Source: Muribaculaceae bacterium
Lineage (GTDB): Bacteria > Bacteroidota > Bacteroidia > Bacteroidales > Muribaculaceae
Direction: 5' to 3'
NCBI GenBank assembly: GCA_028689665.1
Contig: JAQVCR010000002.1
Location: 78,570-142,569, forward strand
DNA length: 64,000 nt
Positions 19,352 through 28,369 of the stretch are shown here, piece after piece (positions within the stretch are counted from its first letter, which is position 1; every line of letters begins with the position of its first letter). Below the pieces are notes generated by a model. The model ran no database searches. It saw only the letters and a list, made by a program, of their open reading frames with translations, and was not told the origin of the DNA. A program made the translations under genes and the position numbers.

Positions 19352-19359
19352 CAAAAGTA
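19352..19359 (-). promoter_or_regulatory. -7 promoter box for ispE
   Basis: On the minus strand this reads TACTTTTG followed by C, a good match to TAnnTTTG, 18 bases before the ispE ATG. No clear -33 element is seen. Confidence 0.4.
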
Positions 19360-19531
19360 AGAAATATTTATTACACTTGATTAGAAAAATGATTTTTAGC
19401 AGTCATCTTTACACTGAGTGCAAAATCAAAAGAAATAGATTTACAAAATTAAGTAACATATCATTCTGTGGTTGTTTATAAATTGTTGATAATAGGCTTG
19501 TATTGTTAAATATTTTTTGAGCTAAAATGAT

Positions 19532-19539
19532 TACATTTG
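19532..19539 (+). promoter_or_regulatory. -7 promoter box for dnaB
   Basis: TACATTTG matches TAnnTTTG and lies 18 bases before the dnaB ATG. TTG/TTTG elements upstream are at 12 or 26 bases rather than the usual 19-21, so the -33 part is uncertain. Confidence 0.35.
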
Positions 19540-19557
19540 TAACATAATAAATGAGCT

Positions 19558-21108
19558 ATGGAATATAATAATAAATATCCAAAATATAATAAGAAAGAGG
19601 CTAATGCGCCACTAATTTCGGAGCTGGGTAAAATGCAACCACAAGACACGGAACTTGAAGAGGCTGTGCTGGGTGCGTTGATGCTTGAGAAAGATGCTTA
19701 TACGGTGGTGTGTGATATTTTAAAGCCTGATAGTTTCTATGAGCCAAGTAATCAGAAGATATATGAGGCTATAGTAACTCTGGGAGCCAGTCAACGCCCT
19801 ATTGATATGCTTACGGTTACTGAACAACTTAGGCATAATGAAACGCTTGAAGAAGTGGGTGGCGCTTTGCGTATATCAGAATTAACCGGTAGGGTGGCTT
19901 CGGCGGCACACGTTGAATACCATGCTAGAATTGTGGCGCAGAAATATCTTGCTCGTGAGCTGATTCGCTTTAGTTCAATGGTTCAATCGAAAGCTTTTGA
20001 TGAATCGAATGATGTAGATGATTTACTACAAGAGGCTGAAGGAAAGCTGTTTGAAATATCTCAGCGCAATGTAAAGAAAGATATTACGCAGATCGATCCA
20101 ATTATTGGTAATGCAATTGCTCAGATTGAGGCAGCCGCTAATAGAGAGAGTGGATTGAGCGGACTTCAAACCGGTTTCCATGAATTGGATAAACTCACAT
20201 CGGGCTGGCAACAATCAGACTTAATAATTATTGCGGCACGTCCTGCCATGGGAAAGACTGCATTTGTGCTTTCTATGGCAAAGAACATGGCAGTGAATTA
20301 TAATATACCTACGGCAGTATTCTCGCTTGAAATGTCGAATATACAGCTTGTTAATCGTCTTATCTGTAATGTCTGTGAGATAGAAGGAGAAAAAATTAAA
20401 AGTGGTCGATTGACACAGATGGAGTGGGAACAATTAAATTCTCGCTTAGGGCAATTATATGGTGCGCCACTCTATATTGATGATACTCCTAGTCTTTCGA
20501 TATTTGAATTGAGAACAAAAGCACGTCGACTAGTTAGAGAACACGATGTGAAGATTCTAATAATTGACTACTTGCAGCTGATGAATGCCAGTGGTATGAA
20601 ATTTGGTAGTCGTGAGCAAGAGGTAAGTATGATTTCGCGTTCGCTAAAACAGCTTGCCAAAGAGCTGAGTATTCCTATCATAGCGTTGTCGCAGCTTAAT
20701 CGTAGTGTTGAAAATCGTACAGATGGCAAGCGACCGCAGCTTTCCGATTTGCGTGAATCGGGAGCAATTGAGCAAGATGCCGATATTGTATGTTTCATTC
20801 ACCGTCCTGAATATTACAGCCGTTCGGGATTAGATGGTGAAGGAAATGACATTCGAGGCTTGGCAGAATTTATTGTGGCTAAGCATCGTAGTGGTAGTGT
20901 AGATGATGTGAAGTTAAGATTTAAAGCAAAATTTGCCCGGTTCCAGAATTGGGACGATGAATATGAGGTGATTCAGAACACTTATGAGTCGAAAATGAAT
21001 CAAGGAGATAGTGGCGATTCGTTTCTTGAAAAAGAATCTAATGGTGCCCCTATAAGTCCAAACGCCGACTTTTTGATGGATAAGAACGACACTATGCCTC
21101 CATTCTAG
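19558..21108 (+). CDS. dnaB: Replicative DNA helicase DnaB
   Basis: A 516-residue protein of usual length. The N-terminal domain (PQDTELEEAVLGALMLEKDAY, about 27-47) is followed by a linker and the RecA-like motor: Walker A ARPAMGKTAF near 227, FSLEMS, Walker B VKILIIDYLQLM, the Q-containing IIALSQLNRSVE, and the DLRESGAIEQDAD stretch. It unwinds DNA at the replication fork as a hexamer. The Asn/Asp-rich C-terminal tail after residue 460 is variable in Bacteroidota. No intein is present in the motor, a common insertion site. Confidence 0.97.
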   Translation: MEYNNKYPKYNKKEANAPLISELGKMQPQDTELEEAVLGALMLEKDAYTVVCDILKPDSFYEPSNQKIYEAIVTLGASQRPIDMLTVTEQLRHNETLEEVGGALRISELTGRVASAAHVEYHARIVAQKYLARELIRFSSMVQSKAFDESNDVDDLLQEAEGKLFEISQRNVKKDITQIDPIIGNAIAQIEAAANRESGLSGLQTGFHELDKLTSGWQQSDLIIIAARPAMGKTAFVLSMAKNMAVNYNIPTAVFSLEMSNIQLVNRLICNVCEIEGEKIKSGRLTQMEWEQLNSRLGQLYGAPLYIDDTPSLSIFELRTKARRLVREHDVKILIIDYLQLMNASGMKFGSREQEVSMISRSLKQLAKELSIPIIALSQLNRSVENRTDGKRPQLSDLRESGAIEQDADIVCFIHRPEYYSRSGLDGEGNDIRGLAEFIVAKHRSGSVDDVKLRFKAKFARFQNWDDEYEVIQNTYESKMNQGDSGDSFLEKESNGAPISPNADFLMDKNDTMPPF

Positions 21109-21157
21109 TGAAATGAACAAAAGACTATATTATTTGTTCCACTATAAAATATGAATT

Positions 21158-21316
21158 ATGAAAGGAATTAAAAAACGTTCAAATAAATGGTTGTTATTGT
21201 CGGTGATTGTCTTGGCAACTTTATTGATTTTATGGCTCACAGTAATTGAATATTTTGGAGCTGTAAAGCAGGGTGAAGTCGACAAAGATGCAATAGTGAT
21301 AGAACAGACAAAATGA
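21158..21316 (+). CDS. Small single-helix membrane protein
   Basis: A 52-residue reading frame, MKGIKKRSNKWLLLSVIVLA at its start, then a hydrophobic run to about residue 30 and a short acidic tail (GEVDKDAIVIEQTK). The basic N-terminus, single helix and strong terminator right after the stop suggest a real gene, perhaps co-transcribed with dnaB 49 bases upstream. No family is recognised. Confidence 0.55.
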   Translation: MKGIKKRSNKWLLLSVIVLATLLILWLTVIEYFGAVKQGEVDKDAIVIEQTK

Positions 21317-21317
21317 T

Positions 21318-21359
21318 AAAAAAGCCACGATAAATAGTTTTTATTATCGTGGCTTTTTT
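21318..21359. terminator. Bidirectional terminator between the small protein and cysK
   Basis: A perfect 16-bp stem: AAAAAAGCCACGATAA (21318-21333) with TTATCGTGGCTTTTTT (21344-21359) and a 10-base loop. A and T tracts inside the stem let it work on both strands. Confidence 0.92.
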
Positions 21360-21383
21360 ATTTTATTGAATGTTGAGTGCTAC

Positions 21384-22328
21384 TTATAGAGGGTATTCCT
21401 CGAATGCGTAAAGAGCAGTAGTGAGGTAACGTTCGCCGGTGTCGGGGAATAATGTAACTATACATTTGTCTTTATTTTCGGGACGAGATGCGATATCCAT
21501 AGCACCTTTTACAGCTGCTCCCGATGATATTCCCACCATTAAACCTTCTGATGTTGCAAGAATACGGCTGTATCTTATGGCATCTTCCGTTTTTACGGTT
21601 ATTACTTCATCGATTAGTGAAGCGTCGTAAATCTTGGGGATAAAGTTTGCGCCAATACCTTGAATATTATGTTGTCCGGCTTTGCCCCCCGATATAATAG
21701 GCGACTCGGCAGGCTCTATGGCTATTGCTTTAATGTTTGGGTTAAGTTCTTTTAGCCGCTTAGCTACACCACACACAGTGCCTCCTGTGCCGACCCCGGC
21801 GATGAAAAAGTCGACTTTACCGTCGGTATCTTTCCATATTTCATTTGCAGTTGAAGTGTGAGCTTCTAAATTAGCAGGATTTTCAAATTGTTGTGGAATA
21901 AATGAATTTTCTAAATTTTGATGTAACTCATTAGCTTTTTCGATAGCTCCCATCATTCCTTTTGTGCCGGTAGTCAGTACGACTTTGGCTCCTAAAGCTT
22001 TTAGTAATGTCCGGCGTTCCATGCTCATTGTGTCGGGCATTGTGAAAATCGACTTATATCCTCTACAAGCAGCGATAAGAGCAATTCCAACCCCTGTATT
22101 TCCACTAGTAGGCTCAATTATAGTTCCTCCCTGTTTCAAGATTCCTTTTTTCTCGGCATCGTTGATCATAGATAGAGCCGTACGGTCTTTTACGCTACCT
22201 GCAGGATTAAAAAGTTCTAGTTTTGCAATAATCGGAGTGCTGATATTCAGTTTTTTACCGAAATTCACTAGTTCGAGCAATGGTGTATTTCCAATGTATT
22301 CGATAAGACTTTTTGCAATTTTAGCCAT
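21384..22328 (-). CDS. cysK: Cysteine synthase A
   Basis: A 314-residue fold-type II PLP enzyme. NPAGSVKDRTA places the PLP lysine at Lys47; TSGNTGVGIA binds the substrate carboxylate and GVGTGGTVCG the PLP phosphate. It makes cysteine from O-acetylserine and sulfide. The C-terminus (FPDTGERYLTT) is standard. A small membrane protein gene ends 6 bases upstream on the same strand, and the acyl-CoA synthetase precedes that. Confidence 0.95.
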   Translation of the reverse strand: MAKIAKSLIEYIGNTPLLELVNFGKKLNISTPIIAKLELFNPAGSVKDRTALSMINDAEKKGILKQGGTIIEPTSGNTGVGIALIAACRGYKSIFTMPDTMSMERRTLLKALGAKVVLTTGTKGMMGAIEKANELHQNLENSFIPQQFENPANLEAHTSTANEIWKDTDGKVDFFIAGVGTGGTVCGVAKRLKELNPNIKAIAIEPAESPIISGGKAGQHNIQGIGANFIPKIYDASLIDEVITVKTEDAIRYSRILATSEGLMVGISSGAAVKGAMDIASRPENKDKCIVTLFPDTGERYLTTALYAFEEYPL

Positions 22329-22334
22329 ATCTGT

Positions 22335-22514
22335 TTATTTAATTATGGGTTGTTGTATGGAGTCGGAGTCGCTATATTGAATGATAGGAGAAATTTCAGT
22401 ATCAGTTTTAGTATTTGTTTTATTGCAGAAATTGCCGGTAATATTATCAATAATCCACGGCATCACTACAATAATAGTAACTAATAGAGCTAAACTTAAT
22501 ATAAAACGTCTCAT
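22335..22514 (-). CDS. Small exported or membrane protein
   Basis: A 59-residue frame: RRFILSLALLVTIIVVMPWI gives one hydrophobic N-terminal helix, then a polar Thr/Asp/Ser-rich tail with a single Cys (NFCNK). It fits between the acyl-CoA synthetase (15-base gap) and cysK (6-base gap), which supports a real gene in a three-gene operon. No family is recognised. Topologically it resembles the 52-residue protein at 21158. Confidence 0.6.
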   Translation of the reverse strand: MRRFILSLALLVTIIVVMPWIIDNITGNFCNKTNTKTDTEISPIIQYSDSDSIQQPIIK

Positions 22515-22529
22515 TAATATATTATTAAT

Positions 22530-24182
22530 TTAGGAGTGTTGATATAAATATCGTTTAATAGAGCGTTTCGGAGTCTTTTCAAATTCTTCATGAAATACTT
22601 TTACTCTTGAAATCTGAGCGTAAGTTGGTAATTCTTTATTAAGAGCCAAAATATTCTCGTTCATTATTTTTCCTAGGTCGTCAAATGATAGTCCTTGTTG
22701 ATTTCCATTTTCGATGTCGGGATAGATGAGAGCCACTAGTTTTTCGTTTTCATCGATTATGATGCTTTCGTTTACATACGGCATATTGTTTAGTTTTTGT
22801 TCTATCTCTTCGGGATAAATATTTTGTCCCGATGGACCTAGAATCATATTTTTGCTTCGTCCGTGAATATATATATATCCGTCTTCGTCGATGGTACAAA
22901 GGTCGCCGGTGTTCATCCAGCCATCGTTCATAATTGCGTCGGTGGCTTCTTGATTTTTGTAATATCCAATCATTGTATTTTCGCCCTTTACCCACAATTC
23001 GCCCGGTATGCTTGTCGTGTCGTACGATTTCACTTGTACTTGCATACGGTCGACTACTTTACCACACGAAGATAGTCTGTTCTCTTGCCATGGTGCGTAA
23101 GATATAAGTGGCGCACATTCTGTCATGCCATAGCCTACTGTAGCCGGGAATCCGATTTTGCGCAGAAATATTTCTACATCTTTATTAAGGGCTGCTCCTC
23201 CAATAATCAGCTCGCAAAGGTTTCCGCCGAATGTCTCTTGCAGTTTTTCTTTTACTTTACTGAGAAGGCGTTCGTCGACAAGAGGTACCTTTAGGAGGAT
23301 TTTCATTAACGGTTTATCTAGTAGCGGGAATACTTTTGTCTTTATGATCTTCTCGATGATCAGAGGCACTGTAACAATAAGCTTAGGCTTCACTGTTGCG
23401 AATGCGTCCATAATCACTTTGGGCGAAGGAATACGTGTCAAGAAGTATATGTGGCAACCTTTAACAAAAGGGTGTATTAGCTCGACAGCCATACCATACA
23501 TGTGTGCCATTGGCAGCATGCATACTAAAGAATCTCCCTCGTTTATAAATTTAAGGTTGTCGAGGCAGAATCTAATGTTTGAAGTGATGGCGCGATATGG
23601 AATCATTACCCCTTTCGAGAATCCTGTTGAGCCTGAAGTGTAGTTTATCATCACAATTTCTTCTTGTTGAGGTTGATAATAAATCACATCTTCTTTGGTG
23701 AAGCGTTCGGGATAAGCTTTTCCAAACAATTCGTTTAGGGTTTTACGAGCGTGTGTAAGCTCGTCATTTTGAGAGAATAGTTGAGAAAAATCGCTAATAA
23801 GAAAAGCCCCGACGAGGTTTTTCATAGCCGAAGAGTCAAGATTTTCCCATATAGCTAAATCAATAAATAGCAATTTAGCATCGCTGTGATTTACTATATG
23901 GTGAATGTTGTCGCTTTTAAACTCGTGCAGAATAGGAACAGCAATTGCTCCATAAGTGATTGAAGCAAAGAAAGCTACTGCCCATTGAGCCGAGTTTTTT
24001 CCACAAATTGCGATTTTATCGCCCGGCTTAACTCCTCCATTTTTAAAAAGAATGTGAAGTTTTGCTATTTTACGAGCGATGTCGCGATATTGGAACGATA
24101 CACCTTTAAAGTCGGTAAGGGAAAGTTCTTCCCAATTTTTACGTATAGAATCTTTAATATATTGATTTAAATTTTCTTCCAT
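22530..24182 (-). CDS. AMP-dependent acyl-CoA synthetase (long-chain fatty acid-CoA ligase-like)
   Basis: A 550-residue ANL-superfamily enzyme. Motifs in order: MINYTSGSTGFSKGVMIPY (AMP-binding P-loop, about 178-197), VGYGMTECAPLIS near 350, GELWVKGENTM, and MNTGDLCTIDEDGYIYIHGR near 420. The final Lys-bearing segment (TPKRSIKRYLY) fits the family catalytic lysine. It adenylates a carboxylic acid and transfers it to CoA; a fatty acid is the likeliest substrate, but this group also includes acyl-ACP synthetases. Confidence 0.87.
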   Translation of the reverse strand: MEENLNQYIKDSIRKNWEELSLTDFKGVSFQYRDIARKIAKLHILFKNGGVKPGDKIAICGKNSAQWAVAFFASITYGAIAVPILHEFKSDNIHHIVNHSDAKLLFIDLAIWENLDSSAMKNLVGAFLISDFSQLFSQNDELTHARKTLNELFGKAYPERFTKEDVIYYQPQQEEIVMINYTSGSTGFSKGVMIPYRAITSNIRFCLDNLKFINEGDSLVCMLPMAHMYGMAVELIHPFVKGCHIYFLTRIPSPKVIMDAFATVKPKLIVTVPLIIEKIIKTKVFPLLDKPLMKILLKVPLVDERLLSKVKEKLQETFGGNLCELIIGGAALNKDVEIFLRKIGFPATVGYGMTECAPLISYAPWQENRLSSCGKVVDRMQVQVKSYDTTSIPGELWVKGENTMIGYYKNQEATDAIMNDGWMNTGDLCTIDEDGYIYIHGRSKNMILGPSGQNIYPEEIEQKLNNMPYVNESIIIDENEKLVALIYPDIENGNQQGLSFDDLGKIMNENILALNKELPTYAQISRVKVFHEEFEKTPKRSIKRYLYQHS

Positions 24183-24293
24183 ATTATAAGCATCTATGAA
24201 TAAATAATGAAATTATTGCTCACTAAAATAGAAAGTGTGCATATATGGCAAATTTAGTAACTTAAATTCTAAATAGGAAAGATTAAGTTGATA

Positions 24294-25604
24294 TTATTCT
24301 TTTTTTAATATAAATGATGCTCCTCCTTGCAATAACGAAAGTGATTTCTCTTGTGGTAGGAACGTTATTTTTATTCCGGCAACTTTAAATTCAAAAGTCT
24401 CGTTAGTAAGAGCCTCAAGCGGGAATGACGGTTGTCCCGAGCCTTGAGCGATTAGCATATTATCTTTGCGAGATATTATCATTTTTATAGGAAGTTGTGG
24501 GGTGCTATATGTGCCACAATATGAGTCTAAAATATCGGTAGTGAGTGAAGTGGCACTGAATGCCGGTATTTCGTAATTCACATTATTAGCCGCACAGAGA
24601 GCATTTATGCTTACATCATTGAGAATGCAATTAACTCCGTTAGATAAAAGAGAATATGAAATTTTGGTGGTTGGGAAATATATAGCTATACTTTGAAATC
24701 CATCTATTCCTCCTGTAAATCCATAACCAAGACTTTTCATGAATGGCAGCTGAATAATCCCCATGCCGAAGTTGTCTTTGATTGTTGTCATTATGACAAA
24801 TGACTTACGTGATAAAATATCACCTTCAGCAATGGCTCTAAAAAACTTGTTGAGGTCGGTCGGGGTAGATTGTATTCCGGCTGCTCCAATAGTGATAAGC
24901 GGGTTTGTGAAGTCTTCAATGCGCCATTTGTCGAAGAATTTAAATGAGTGGCAAGTGTTATGACTTTCGAGAGGGGTAGCCGAGAAAAATGTGCTGTTAA
25001 GTTTTAGCGGGGTAGTAATTTTTTCTTTCAATAATATTGAATATGGCTTTTTGTATATAATCTCGAGAATGTTGGCAAGCAGGGTATAGTTTGAATTGCT
25101 ATACTTGAATTTTATGCCGGGCTTAAAGTCGGGTGTATAAGATGCAATAGAGTCGAGAATGTTTTTTTGAGTTAATGGAGCTGTGTTCCATGACAAGTAA
25201 TTATCGACAGCAGTGTAGCTTTTGACTCCGCTGCGATGACGAAGAAGTTGCTCAATCGTTATGCTGTCGGCATTTGCAATTTTCGGAAAATATTTAGACA
25301 GCTTTGTGTCGAGTGAAATTAGATTTTCTTCAATTGCTTTAAGGATGAGAGTAGCGGTAAAAGTTTTTGTAATAGAACCAATTTCGTATGTGTTTTCGAT
25401 TGTTGCTTTTTTATTGACATTTGCTGTTCCGATGGCGCGAGAATAAATATTCACTCCACAGCTGTCGATGGCTAACGAACACATTATTTTATTGTGCTTC
25501 TCGAGAACGTTCATATACGAGTCGAGCTTTATTTTGTCGATTGCATTGGCAAACAATGTATTGAAACCGATAACTAGGAAAAGCGCAATTTTAAGATTCT
25601 TCAT
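24294..25604 (-). CDS. Serine hydrolase of the beta-lactamase/PBP4* family
   Basis: A 436-residue protein with a signal peptide (residues 1-22). It has the class C fold motifs: SITK at 77-80 (nucleophile Ser77, Lys80), YSNSNY near 165 as the YxN motif, and a Gly-rich GYGFTGGIDGFQ in place of the KTG strand. A C-terminal beta domain of about 100 residues follows. Such proteins are esterases, peptidases or amidases more often than antibiotic-hydrolysing enzymes; resistance is not implied. It stands alone between the synthetase and pullulanase. Confidence 0.87.
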   Translation of the reverse strand: MKNLKIALFLVIGFNTLFANAIDKIKLDSYMNVLEKHNKIMCSLAIDSCGVNIYSRAIGTANVNKKATIENTYEIGSITKTFTATLILKAIEENLISLDTKLSKYFPKIANADSITIEQLLRHRSGVKSYTAVDNYLSWNTAPLTQKNILDSIASYTPDFKPGIKFKYSNSNYTLLANILEIIYKKPYSILLKEKITTPLKLNSTFFSATPLESHNTCHSFKFFDKWRIEDFTNPLITIGAAGIQSTPTDLNKFFRAIAEGDILSRKSFVIMTTIKDNFGMGIIQLPFMKSLGYGFTGGIDGFQSIAIYFPTTKISYSLLSNGVNCILNDVSINALCAANNVNYEIPAFSATSLTTDILDSYCGTYSTPQLPIKMIISRKDNMLIAQGSGQPSFPLEALTNETFEFKVAGIKITFLPQEKSLSLLQGGASFILKKE

Positions 25605-25630
25605 AATAAATGAATATTTTGATTAAGAAA

Positions 25631-25638
25631 CAAATATA
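25631..25638 (-). promoter_or_regulatory. Possible -7 box for the serine hydrolase gene
   Basis: Reads TATATTTG on the minus strand, 26 bases before the start codon. No -33 element is at normal spacing. Confidence 0.3.
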
Positions 25639-25685
25639 CTAATAATTATAAATATGATGTATAAAAATGAGCAAAATATAACAAT

Positions 25686-25719
25686 AACGGCGACAGTCAG
25701 ATTAGTGATTGTCGCCGTT
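25686..25719 (-). terminator. Terminator after pullulanase
   Basis: AACGGCGACAGTCA (25686-25699) pairs with TGATTGTCGCCGTT (25706-25719), 14 bp including one G-T pair, with a 6-base loop. It begins 18 bases after the pullulanase stop. The T8-like tract lies on the plus-strand side, so on the minus strand the tail is weaker (ATTGTTATAT). Confidence 0.7.
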
Positions 25720-25736
25720 GCTATTTTTTTGGATCT

Positions 25737-27779
25737 TTATCTTGTCAATATTTTTGCCGAACGAGGCTCTATCGTTATTTTACCCCCTTTAGATTTTTTT
25801 GTTCCGTTGAGGTCTATCTTTCCGTCGCTTACTATTATATTCCATTTGGCTGATGGAATGTTTACTTTCATTGGCTTGTCGCTGCCATTGAATATTACCT
25901 TTATTTCTTTTGCAGTGTCGCCGTTAGCATTGTCGATAAGTGAGTATGATATTATAGATTCGGAGTCGATGACGTCGAAAACGAGGTGCTTTGCTACATC
26001 TTCGGCAGTGGTCATTCTAAATGCAGGGTGGGCTTTGCGAAGGGCTATTAGGTTTTTGTAATAGTCGAATTGGTCGCGATAAGTCTTTTTGTTGTTCCAA
26101 TTGATTGCGTTTATTGAGTCGGGTGATTCAAAGGAGTTGTGAACGCCTTTCTTGTCGCGGAAAACTTCTTCGCCGGCAAACATAAATGGCATTCCCTGCG
26201 ATGTGAATACGATTGTCTGTGCTAGCTTAGCAGCTTGCAGGCGTTCGTTTTCGGCCGATTCGGGCATCGAGAGCTTTAGCTTGTCGGTAAGGGTGGGGTC
26301 GTCGTGGCACGATACATAATTTACTACTTGAAGAGGCGAGAGGGTATAGGCTGCTTTAGAATTATTGCATTTAGAAAAATCGATCTGTGGGTGATTGGTG
26401 GCACCAACTATACCAAATTTTACAGTTTCTTTGTCTCCGGTTCTTCCTGTGGCAAATCCGCGTTCTTTCACGTTGCTGTAATGTCCTTTTATAGCATCTC
26501 GGATATCATCGCTGAATACTGCTACTCCCGGCATTTGCTTTGCATTGTCTTTGAGCGCACGTTTTGCGATTGGAAGTGGTGAATCGCCTGCTGTCCAGCC
26601 TTCGCCATATAGTATTGCGTCGGGATTAATTTTTCGTAATTCAGTAGCAACTTGGTTCATAGTTTCGATGTCGTGAATAGCCATAAGATCGAAACGGAAT
26701 CCATCTATGTGATATTCTTTAGTCCAATATTTAACTGAATTAATAATGTATTGGCGCATCATTTCACGATCGCTGGCTGTTTCGTTTCCACAACCTGAGG
26801 CGTCGGAATAGGTGCCATCTTGTCTGTGTCGGTAGAAATATCCCGGAGCCGTGAGCGAAAAATTCGAGCCGTCTCCAATTGCAGTGTGGTTATACACCAC
26901 GTCCATCACTACTCCTATTCCTGCTTTGTGAAGAGCCATAACCATTTGTTTCATCTCGCTGATACGAGAATATGGGTCGGCAGGATTGGTAGAGTATGAG
27001 CCTTCGGGTGTATTGTAATTTTGTGGATCGTATCCCCAATTATATTTATTTTTTTCGAGGTGTTTCTCGTCAATGCTATTGTAGTCGTATGAGGGTAGGA
27101 TGTGTACGTGTGTTATTCCTAACTCTTTAAGATGGTCGATTCCTGTCTTTTCACCATTTAGAGACAGTGTGCCTTTTTCAATCATTGCAATAAATTTGCC
27201 TTTATTATTTATTCCCGAATTACTGTGCATCGAGAAGTCGCGATGGTGCATTTCATAAATAATTGCATCGGCTTGATTTTTTAGAGCGGGGCTGTTGTCG
27301 TTTTCCCATCCTTTAGGATTTGTTTTGTCGAAATCTATGATAGCCGCCCGTTTGCCATTAATGCTTACGGCTTTAGCCCAAATACCCGGAGTTTCTTCGA
27401 GCCATTTATTATCAAATTTAATTTTAAACGTATAATACTTGCCTAGCATTTTATTTTTCTCAAGATTGATTGTTGCGCTCCATGTACCGTTTGCCTCGTT
27501 TTTTGTCATATTAAGCGTCTCGACGGGTGATTCGCTATCGTAATTTTCATAGACAAGCACGACAGCCTCTTGAGCCATTGGTGACCAAAGGAAAAAATTG
27601 GTTTTGTCGTTGTTAACAACGATTTCGTTGTCAAAATTGTTGTTGACAGGATAGCTGTCATAATTATTAGTTACATTGGTGCTGCTCGATTCTTTTGCCA
27701 TTGTATTAAAAGAAAAGGTTGTAGCTGCGAATATTGCAATTCCAGCCGAGATTAAAGATTTCTTGAAAGTGATACTCAT
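25737..27779 (-). CDS. pulA: Type I pullulanase (GH13_14)
   Basis: A 680-residue protein with a signal peptide (about 1-28). An N-terminal CBM48-like domain (NFFLWSPMAQEAVVLVYE) precedes the barrel. YNWGYDPQNY near 240 is the type I pullulanase signature. GFRFDLMAIHD carries the nucleophile Asp, YGEGWTAGD the acid/base Glu and VSCHDDPTL the third Asp. It debranches alpha-1,6 linkages in pullulan, glycogen or amylopectin. The signal peptide places it in the periplasm or at the surface. No SusCD pair is adjacent. Confidence 0.93.
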   Translation of the reverse strand: MSITFKKSLISAGIAIFAATTFSFNTMAKESSSTNVTNNYDSYPVNNNFDNEIVVNNDKTNFFLWSPMAQEAVVLVYENYDSESPVETLNMTKNEANGTWSATINLEKNKMLGKYYTFKIKFDNKWLEETPGIWAKAVSINGKRAAIIDFDKTNPKGWENDNSPALKNQADAIIYEMHHRDFSMHSNSGINNKGKFIAMIEKGTLSLNGEKTGIDHLKELGITHVHILPSYDYNSIDEKHLEKNKYNWGYDPQNYNTPEGSYSTNPADPYSRISEMKQMVMALHKAGIGVVMDVVYNHTAIGDGSNFSLTAPGYFYRHRQDGTYSDASGCGNETASDREMMRQYIINSVKYWTKEYHIDGFRFDLMAIHDIETMNQVATELRKINPDAILYGEGWTAGDSPLPIAKRALKDNAKQMPGVAVFSDDIRDAIKGHYSNVKERGFATGRTGDKETVKFGIVGATNHPQIDFSKCNNSKAAYTLSPLQVVNYVSCHDDPTLTDKLKLSMPESAENERLQAAKLAQTIVFTSQGMPFMFAGEEVFRDKKGVHNSFESPDSINAINWNNKKTYRDQFDYYKNLIALRKAHPAFRMTTAEDVAKHLVFDVIDSESIISYSLIDNANGDTAKEIKVIFNGSDKPMKVNIPSAKWNIIVSDGKIDLNGTKKSKGGKITIEPRSAKILTR

Positions 27780-27834
27780 AAATGAATCTATTAGGTTATT
27801 AATAAATAGGTTGATACGTGTTTATCTTTTGGTG

Positions 27835-27866
27835 CAAAGATAATTAGTAAAATTATAAAAATCAAA
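27835..27866 (-). promoter_or_regulatory. Promoter for pullulanase
   Basis: On the minus strand, TTTG (27863-27866) is followed after 20 bases by TATCTTTG (27835-27842), a full match to the Bacteroides promoter consensus. The start codon is 55 bases downstream of the -7 box. Confidence 0.7.
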
Positions 27867-27919
27867 TAAATAAGGAAAGTTTACTAAATCTGAATTTATT
27901 AAACATAGGTAGAATAAGC

Positions 27920-28298
27920 TTATATGTCTTTTATGTTTATGCTTTTGGCAACTTTAATATCTTTCAGAATAAGCTCGATATTATTAGTTATATAAATTAT
28001 AGCCTTTTTTTTTATCTTTTTAGATCATCTAAATTTGTAATAACAAATGTGTCCTCATTTTCCTTTATTAATCTGGCAGTGAGAGGAAGCAATGTGTTTT
28101 TATCATCACTATATGGTTGCAAATCAAAGCTAACAGAATAATTTTTCCCGTCGGAAGACAAAATTCATCTTCGCTCATGCCATCGAACGGATAGTAGTAA
28201 TCGCTATTTATCATCTATTGTATTATTTGAATGTTTAATTCTGTGTAATTAATTAGTCGAATATCCGCATTTGCACAATTAAGTAGATTAACTTTCAT
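27920..28298 (-). pseudogene. Decayed small gene of unknown family
   Basis: No intact frame longer than 50 codons exists here, yet coding-like sequence continues across frames. From the ATG at 28298 a frame runs 27 codons (MKVNLLNCANADIRLI...) to an in-frame TAG at 28215-28217, then goes on as MINSDYYYPFDGMSEDEF. Restoring one T in the T4 run at 28160-28163 joins SSDGKNYSVSFDLQPY... to NLDDLKR with a stop at 28012-28014; a second slip in the A9 run there would join AIIYITNNIELILKDIKVAK to a stop at 27920-27922. The rebuilt product is about 125 residues. I recognise no family. Sequencing error in the homopolymers could explain the two slips but not the TAG. Confidence 0.5.
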
Positions 28299-28309
28299 AA
28301 GGAGAGAAA

Positions 28310-28346
28310 ACAAGCTCCCGAAATAGTTAGAATATCGGGAGCTTGT
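28310..28346 (-). terminator. Terminator after the broken Spy-like gene
   Basis: A perfect 12-bp stem: ACAAGCTCCCGA (28310-28321) with TCGGGAGCTTGT (28335-28346), loop of 13 bases, and a T-rich tail (TTTTCTC) on the minus strand. It closes the sigma factor operon. Confidence 0.85.
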
Positions 28347-28369
28347 CTTAGTATAAAAAAGTTAAAGTT

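Noticed and set aside
24294-25604. Beta-lactamase resistance gene
   Set aside because: Although the SxxK and YxN motifs are present, the architecture with a C-terminal beta domain fits general serine hydrolases of this family.
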